Source: an uncultured Oscillospiraceae bacterium
Lineage (GTDB): Bacteria > Bacillota > Clostridia > Oscillospirales > Oscillospiraceae
Reading direction: 5' to 3'
DNA length: 10,749 nt
NCBI GenBank assembly: GCA_900758315.1
Contig: CAAERF010000023.1
Coordinates: 1-10,749, forward strand
In this document: positions 7,301-10,749 of the stretch, one piece after another
How the letters are laid out: every line of letters starts with the position of its first letter
Numbering within the stretch: position 1 is the first letter of the stretch
Position numbers and translations under genes: made by a program
Notes under the pieces: model-generated
Told to the model about the DNA's origin: nothing
Seen by the model: the letters and a program-made list of their open reading frames with translations, nothing else
The model's database searches: none

Positions 7301-9354
7301 GCCGACTTGTGATTGCAGAGAAACCTTCCGTTGCACAGAGCATTGCCTCTGTGCTGGGGGCCGTAAACCGAAAGGACGGCTATCTGGAAGGCGGCGGGTA
7401 TCTGGTGAGCTGGTGTTTCGGCCACCCGGCGGAGCTTTCGGATGCCTCCGCCTATAACCCGGACTATGCCAAGTGGCGCTATGAGGACCTGCCGATCCTG
7501 CCGGAGAAATGGCAGTATTCGGTGGCCTCCGACAAGAAAAAGCAGTTTGACCTGCTGAAACAACTGATGGAGCGGTCTGATGTGACCGAGGTGGTGAATG
7601 CCTGTGATGCCGGGCGCGAGGGAGAGTCCATCTTCCGCACTGTCTACAACCTGACCGGCTGTAAGAAGCCCATGCTCCGGCTGTGGATTTCCAGCATGGA
7701 GGATGCCGCTATCCGGGAGGGCTTTTCGGCCCTCAAGCCGGGCAGCGACTATGACGGGCTGTATGCGTCCGCCCTGTGCCGGTCCAAAGCCGACTGGCTG
7801 GTGGGGATCAATGCCACCCGGCTTTTCAGCGTGCTGTACCACCGCACTTTGAACATCGGGCGTGTGATGTCCCCGACGCTGGCCCTGATTGTCCAGCGGG
7901 AGGCCGAGATCAGCGCCTTCAAGCCGGTTCCGTTTTATACGCCGGTCCTGGACTGCGGCGGATTTTCTGCCGCCGGTGAGAAATGCGCCGAGAAAGCGTC
8001 GGCCCAGGCGGTGGCGGATGCCTGCAAAGGTCAGCCCGCCCTGGTCCAGACCGTGGAGCAGAAAGAAAAATCGGAAAAGCCGCCTGCCCTCTACGACCTG
8101 ACAACCCTCCAGCGGGATGCCAACCGGCAGCTTGGCTACACGGCCCAGCAGACCCTGGACTATCTCCAGGCATTGTATGAAAAGAAGCTCTGCACCTATC
8201 CCCGCACCGACAGCCGGTATCTGACCGCCGATATGGAAGGGACGGTCCCGGCTCTGGCGGCTGCGGCGGCAAAGATCTGCGGGGTGGCTGTGCCGGACAC
8301 CGTTCTGGCCGCCCAGGTCTGCAACAGCGCCAAAGTCACCGACCACCATGCCATCGTCCCCACCGAGGGAGCTGGCCGGGCGGATGTGGAGGCCCTGCCT
8401 GCCGGGGAACGGGAAATCCTGCGTCTGGTGGCGCGGGGGCTTCTGTGCGCCACCGGCTCCCCTTACCGCTATCAGGAAACGGCTGTCACTCTGGCCTGCG
8501 GCGGGAACCAGTTTTCCGCCAAAGGAAAGGCCATCACCGATCCGGGCTGGAAAGCCTATCAGAAAGAAAAGGCAGACCCGGCAAAAGAAAGCGTCCTGCC
8601 GGACGGACTGACAGAAGGAATGACGCTCCCCGTCACCGCTGTCACCATCAAGGAGGGCAAGACTACCGCCCCGAAACACTACACCGAGGACACGCTGCTC
8701 TCCGCGATGGAAACGGCTGGCGCAAAGGATATGCCGGAGGATGCGGAACGCAAAGGCATCGGCACACCGGCGACCCGCGCCGGTATCTTAGAAAAGCTGG
8801 TGTCTACCGGCTTTGTGGAGCGCAGGAAACAGAAAAAGACCACCAACCTCATCCCCACGCAGATTGGCGTTTCCCTGATTACCGTCCTGCCGGAGCAGCT
8901 TCAATCGCCACTCTTGACTGCGGAATGGGAACACCAGCTCAAAGAGGTAGAGCGCGGCGAAGTGAAGCCCAGCGAGTTCATGGACGGTATCTGCAATATG
9001 CTCCGGGACCTGGTGGGGGCCTACAAGGTGATTGACGGTTCCCAGGTGCTTTTCCCCTCTGACCGGGAGACGGTGGGCAAATGCCCCCGCTGCGGCGGGG
9101 CTGTCACCGAGCGCAAGCAGGGATTTTTCTGCGAAAACGCTGGCTGCCGGTTTGCCCTTTGGAAAAACAGCAAGTTTTTCACCGCCAAGAAAAAGAACCT
9201 CACCAAGTCGGTGGCCGCCTCTCTCCTGAAAGATGGCCGGGTGAAGCTCACCGGCTGCTATTCGGAGAAAACCGGCAAGACCTATGACGCAACGGTGGTG
9301 ATGGAGGACACCGGCGAAAAGACCAACTTCAAGCTGGTGTTCGGGAATGGATAA
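7297..9354 (+). CDS. topB: DNA topoisomerase III of the conjugative-element type
   Basis: A type IA topoisomerase of 685 residues that relaxes or decatenates DNA by cutting one strand through a tyrosine. The Toprim start is VIAEKPSVAQ (E8 acidic site), followed by CDAGREGE (D104, E108). G106 stands where many type IA enzymes have the second Asp of the DxD pair. The catalytic Tyr is Y301 in CTYPRTDSRYLT. TDHHAIVPTE, and GIGTPATRAGILEKL further on, are further family motifs. The C-terminus has a zinc-ribbon-like CPRC (596-599) with C612 and C617, then a short repeat-like domain. The start at 7297 is preferred over an upstream in-frame start at 7195 because GAAAGGAG is 9 bases ahead and [11 protein letters not shown] is the family N-terminus. 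Conjugative elements of this type carry their own copy, likely for handling transferred or replicating element DNA. Confidence 0.96.
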   Translation: MSRLVIAEKPSVAQSIASVLGAVNRKDGYLEGGGYLVSWCFGHPAELSDASAYNPDYAKWRYEDLPILPEKWQYSVASDKKKQFDLLKQLMERSDVTEVVNACDAGREGESIFRTVYNLTGCKKPMLRLWISSMEDAAIREGFSALKPGSDYDGLYASALCRSKADWLVGINATRLFSVLYHRTLNIGRVMSPTLALIVQREAEISAFKPVPFYTPVLDCGGFSAAGEKCAEKASAQAVADACKGQPALVQTVEQKEKSEKPPALYDLTTLQRDANRQLGYTAQQTLDYLQALYEKKLCTYPRTDSRYLTADMEGTVPALAAAAAKICGVAVPDTVLAAQVCNSAKVTDHHAIVPTEGAGRADVEALPAGEREILRLVARGLLCATGSPYRYQETAVTLACGGNQFSAKGKAITDPGWKAYQKEKADPAKESVLPDGLTEGMTLPVTAVTIKEGKTTAPKHYTEDTLLSAMETAGAKDMPEDAERKGIGTPATRAGILEKLVSTGFVERRKQKKTTNLIPTQIGVSLITVLPEQLQSPLLTAEWEHQLKEVERGEVKPSEFMDGICNMLRDLVGAYKVIDGSQVLFPSDRETVGKCPRCGGAVTERKQGFFCENAGCRFALWKNSKFFTAKKKNLTKSVAASLLKDGRVKLTGCYSEKTGKTYDATVVMEDTGEKTNFKLVFGNG

Positions 9355-9706
9355 GCCCCGCATGACGGAGGGCCAGCTTCGGCGCGCTCGAAAGCTGATC
9401 CGCCGCCTGTGCGCCAACTATGATGAGGGCAACTGCCTGGCTCTGGATGAAGGCGAGGGATGCGTCTGCGTGCAGAGCATTTCTTACTCCCTTCTCTGCC
9501 GGTATTTTAAGGAGGCGGTCCTGCCTGCGGATGCGGAGCTGTGCGCGGCCATCGGCCAGGGAGCCGATGAGCTGAAACGCTGCCGCTCCTGCGGCAAGCC
9601 CTTCCAGGCCAGAAGCAACCGGGCCTTGTACTGTCCCAGGTGTGCCGCCTTTGAACAGCGGAAGAAAACCCGTGAACGGGTGCGCCGCCACCGGGGGCAG
9701 ATGTAA
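9347..9706 (+). CDS. Cysteine-rich VLP-domain protein
   Basis: A 119-residue soluble basic protein. The N-terminal part has a helix (RRARKLIRRLCANYD) and cysteines C22, C30, C39, C41 and C51, followed by EAVLPAD (V58-L59-P60), the motif behind the name of this family. The C-terminal part has CRSCGKPF (C79, C82) and YCPRC (C96, C99), a clear treble-clef or zinc-ribbon pattern, and ends in a very basic stretch. Such proteins follow topB in many Clostridia elements, with no proven function; DNA or RNA binding is a fair inference from the zinc sites and charge. The start overlaps the end of topB by 8 bases and has no strong ribosome binding site, so it likely depends on topB translation. M6 is an alternative start. 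Confidence 0.88.
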   Translation: MDKPRMTEGQLRRARKLIRRLCANYDEGNCLALDEGEGCVCVQSISYSLLCRYFKEAVLPADAELCAAIGQGADELKRCRSCGKPFQARSNRALYCPRCAAFEQRKKTRERVRRHRGQM

Positions 9707-9714
9707 CGCTTTCG

Positions 9715-9753
9715 GGGCCGGAAAGCCCAGGGATTTCAAGGCATTTCCGGCCC
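9715..9753 (+). terminator. Stem-loop at the end of the transfer operon
   Basis: GGGCCGGAAA (9715-9724) pairs perfectly with TTTCCGGCCC (9744-9753) over a 19-base loop, just after the VLP stop codon. TGTTTGT follows, a weak T-rich tail. A shorter competing hairpin, GCTTTC (9708-9713) with GAAAGC (9721-9726), cannot form at the same time. It is likely the end of the long transcript, though a poor T tract leaves the efficiency open. Confidence 0.6.
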
Positions 9754-9792
9754 TGTTTGTGCGTTGCCGTATGTTTTCCCCTTAACCCCTCA

Positions 9793-9820
9793 AAACCGTG
9801 TTTGAAACCGTTACAAAACC
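9793..9820 (+). repeat. Three AAACC direct repeats between the terminator and the lipoprotein promoter
   Basis: AAACC occurs at 9793-9797, 9805-9809 and 9816-9820, spaced 12 and 11 bases, about one helical turn apart. The middle copy is part of the near-palindrome GTTTGAAAC. Nothing else is visible in 9754-9862. They could be a protein binding site on one face of the DNA, but short repeats of this kind also arise by chance. Confidence 0.25.
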
Positions 9821-9862
9821 AACGCCAAGCTGTTCCCGTTCAGCAAGTTTACAATTCATCTA

Positions 9863-9891
9863 TTCCCAAAGGCAGCCATTCATAGTATAAT
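9863..9891 (+). promoter_or_regulatory. Sigma-A-type promoter of the lipoprotein gene
   Basis: A consensus -10 box TATAAT (9886-9891) lies 17 bases after TTCCCA (9863-9868), which matches four of six positions of TTGACA. Transcription would start near 9898 and give a leader of about 43 bases before the ATG at 9941. It is the best promoter seen in the window and lies after the operon terminator, so the lipoprotein gene is probably expressed on its own. Confidence 0.7.
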
Positions 9892-9940
9892 GGAGCCAAC
9901 GAAAAATGCGTGTTTACCAATTTTGAAGGAGGTTTGCCTA

Positions 9941-10276
9941 ATGAAAAAGCTGATAGCCATGATTGGACTTTTGACTGTATTGCTCGCTGGCTGTGGAAAA
10001 AACGATATTGCTAAAGTGTATGAGAAATCAGAGAGTGATGGAATTGTAGCCACATATTATGAAATGAATGATGGAACATGGCAATGTGATGATAACATAT
10101 ATCAATTTAGATTGGAGTTAGCCGGGAGAATGCCTAATGCTAAATCAGATAGCTCGTATGTCGTTCTTACGGACAATGAAAATCTAACTTTTGAAGATGT
10201 AGCAAAAAGTTTGTATAGCAGTTCGCTTGAGGATAGCAAAATAATGGATGGTTCTATTATTGTAGAGATGAAATAA
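9941..10276 (+). CDS. Small lipoprotein of unknown function, AT-rich cargo gene
   Basis: A 111-residue protein with a classic lipoprotein signal: Lys at 2-3, a hydrophobic core, and lipobox LAGC with the lipidated Cys at C18. The mature part of about 94 residues is acidic and polar, with EMNDGTWQCDDNIYQFRLEL and VVLTDNENLTFEDVA as notable stretches; I do not recognise its family. The ATG at 9941 has AAGGAGG (about 9927-9933) and its own promoter; an upstream in-frame start near 9890 lies within the promoter and is not credible. Base composition is far more AT-rich than the backbone, which points to separate origin. It should sit on the outer face of the membrane. Entry exclusion, as done by the ICEBs1 lipoprotein YddJ, or phage/toxin immunity are possible roles, both speculative. 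Confidence 0.85.
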   Translation: MKKLIAMIGLLTVLLAGCGKNDIAKVYEKSESDGIVATYYEMNDGTWQCDDNIYQFRLELAGRMPNAKSDSSYVVLTDNENLTFEDVAKSLYSSSLEDSKIMDGSIIVEMK

Positions 10277-10366
10277 ACTTCCGTTTATCATTGGTGAGAT
10301 AGCTCTACGCCTATTAGGTCATCTAACATCAACCGATGCTGATTATATTGTAAAAAATGAATACCA

Positions 10367-10382
10367 GCCGCCCACCGGCGGC
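10367..10382 (+). other. Small GC-rich hairpin upstream of the terminator
   Basis: GCCGCC (10367-10372) pairs with GGCGGC (10377-10382) across the loop CACC. It lies within the tnpW-like frame and 8 bases before the stronger terminator stem. It may add to termination, or may simply reflect Pro/Ala codons. Confidence 0.3.
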
Positions 10383-10389
10383 ACCACCG

Positions 10390-10420
10390 AGCAGGAAATC
10401 AAATGGTTTCCTGCTTTTTT
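10390..10420 (+). terminator. Rho-independent terminator before the ArdC-domain gene
   Basis: GCAGGAAA (10391-10398) pairs with TTTCCTGC (10407-10414) over an 8-base loop, extended by an A-T pair, and is followed directly by six T (10415-10420). This is a textbook intrinsic terminator. It should end the lipoprotein transcript, meaning the ArdC gene 30 bases on needs read-through or another promoter. Confidence 0.85.
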
Positions 10421-10450
10421 CATGTCATTTTTAGAAAGGAGTTGAACCTT

Positions 10451-10749
10451 ATGGCTGATAAGCCCACCAACAAGGAACGCCTGAAAGAGCTGGGTGAGAA
10501 GATCGAGGCAGGCATCCGAGAAGTGTTTGACAGCGGCAAGTATGCCGAGTATCTGAAAGTCATGTCCCGCTTTCCCACCTACTCCGTCAACAACCAGATG
10601 CTCATTCGCTTACAGCGCCCTAACGCGACCAAAGTGGCCGGTTACAACAAGTGGCAGCAATTTGAGCGCCATGTGAAGCGGGGCGAACATGGCATTACGA
10701 TTATCGCCCCCACACCCTACAAGAAGAAAATCGAGGAACAGAAGCTTGA
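10451..10749 (+). CDS. ArdC N-terminal-domain protein, 5' part only
   Basis: Ninety-nine complete codons are seen before the window ends, with no stop. The protein opens MADKPTNKERLKELGEKIEA and contains SRFPTYSVNNQMLIRLQRP (from about residue 38), AGYNKWQQFERHVKRGEHGI (from about 63) and IIAPTPYKKKIEEQKL, all hallmarks of the ArdC_N domain. ArdC proteins bind single-stranded DNA and protect incoming conjugative DNA from host restriction. In Clostridia elements this domain often begins a very large multidomain protein, or a shorter antirestriction-like protein; which one applies cannot be told here. The ribosome binding site is AGAAAGGAG, about 10434-10441, ending 9-10 bases before the ATG. 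The gene belongs to the GC-rich backbone. Confidence 0.9.
   Translation, partial: MADKPTNKERLKELGEKIEAGIREVFDSGKYAEYLKVMSRFPTYSVNNQMLIRLQRPNATKVAGYNKWQQFERHVKRGEHGITIIAPTPYKKKIEEQKL

Larger units (their letters stand above)
10357..10434 (+). pseudogene. Probable 5' remnant of a tnpW-type gene
   Basis: The 25-codon frame reads MNTSRPPAAPPSRKSNGFLL and then FSCHF before a TAG. The first 20 residues resemble, from memory, the N-terminus of transposon-encoded TnpW-family proteins, which are about 50-60 residues and sit ahead of the ArdC-type gene in this element type. The usual continuation (a GSTTYRV-like strand and an EDKI-like helix) is absent, so the 3' part seems lost. No clear ribosome binding site precedes the ATG. 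GC content switches back to the backbone level within this frame. It could also be a chance frame around the terminator; family assignment is from memory and moderate. Confidence 0.4.
90..10749 (+). mobile_element. Conjugation module of a Tn1549/CTn-type integrative conjugative element (partial)
   Basis: The gene set and its order (Maff2 end, TrbL/VirB6-like, PrgI, VirB4, NlpC/P60 CD1108-type, DUF4315, CD1107/DUF4366, topoisomerase III, cysteine-rich VLP, ArdC-domain) match the conserved transfer block of Tn1549-like and C. difficile CTn-like elements. All genes lie on one strand with short gaps or overlaps. No integrase, relaxase, VirD4 coupling protein, attachment site or resistance gene is visible here, so the element extends beyond both ends. 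The left limit given is where recognisable backbone begins, not an element end. Confidence 0.92.

Noticed and set aside
7240..8679. Long antisense reading frame of 479 codons opposite topB
   Set aside because: topB has all catalytic motifs on the + strand here; the antisense translation shows no domain and no credible start signal.
9890..9940. Upstream start for the lipoprotein gene near 9890
   Set aside because: The start overlaps the -10 box and would place 17 residues before the Lys-rich signal peptide; AAGGAGG before 9941 fixes the start.
10272..10442. Open frame of 56 codons (begins NKLPFIIGEIALR) after the lipoprotein stop
   Set aside because: It has no ATG, GTG or TTG near its start and no ribosome binding site, and in its second half overlaps the tnpW-like frame; an open stretch of this length is plausible by chance in AT-rich sequence.
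1..10749. CRISPR arrays, tRNA or rRNA genes, antibiotic resistance genes, toxin-antitoxin pair
   Set aside because: Looked for on both strands by eye; no regularly spaced repeats, no tRNA-like cloverleaf, and no recognisable resistance or toxin gene were found.

Overview
The window is the conjugation module of an integrative conjugative element of the Tn1549 / Clostridioides CTn type. This is judged from gene families and their fixed order: Maff2, a TrbL/VirB6-like channel protein, PrgI, a VirB4 ATPase, a CD1108-type NlpC/P60 hydrolase, DUF4315, a CD1107/DUF4366 protein, topoisomerase III, a cysteine-rich VLP protein, and an ArdC-domain protein. The backbone is GC-rich (for example 41 of 60 bases at 8221-8280), which fits a gut Clostridia host of the Oscillospiraceae/Ruminococcaceae kind. 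The species cannot be read from the sequence.

Layout. Positions 1-89 do not continue the neighbouring gene; they carry a strong hairpin followed by a T run. The 3' end of a Maff2-family gene follows (90-185) and appears to have lost its 5' part. A perfect GC-rich stem-loop sits just ahead of the trbL-like gene. From 253 to 9706 all genes are on the + strand and tightly packed: channel protein, PrgI, VirB4 (TTG start, 83-base overlap with prgI), membrane-anchored peptidoglycan hydrolase, coiled-coil DUF4315 protein, surface CD1107 protein with an SH3b domain, a small four-cysteine protein, topB and the VLP protein. Several junctions overlap as ATGA, so translational coupling is likely. The block ends at a stem-loop near 9715-9753.

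After that terminator comes a compositionally different insert (21 of 60 bases G or C at 10021-10080). It holds a small lipoprotein gene with its own sigma-A-type promoter. Next is a 25-codon reading frame that looks like the start of a tnpW-type gene, broken off and now lying inside a rho-independent terminator. The ArdC-domain gene then begins and runs out of the window.

How the parts fit together. VirB4 powers, and the TrbL-like and PrgI proteins form, the membrane part of a Gram-positive type IV secretion system. The NlpC/P60 protein opens the wall, and the CD1107 protein probably spans or binds it. TopB and the zinc-finger-like small proteins probably act on transferred DNA, and ArdC-type proteins are known to protect incoming DNA. 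The lipoprotein is the one cargo-like gene; an entry-exclusion role, by analogy with YddJ of ICEBs1, is a hypothesis only. The most interesting points are the truncated maff2 junction, the AT-rich lipoprotein cassette, the tnpW remnant fused to a terminator, and the SH3b domain in the CD1107 protein.
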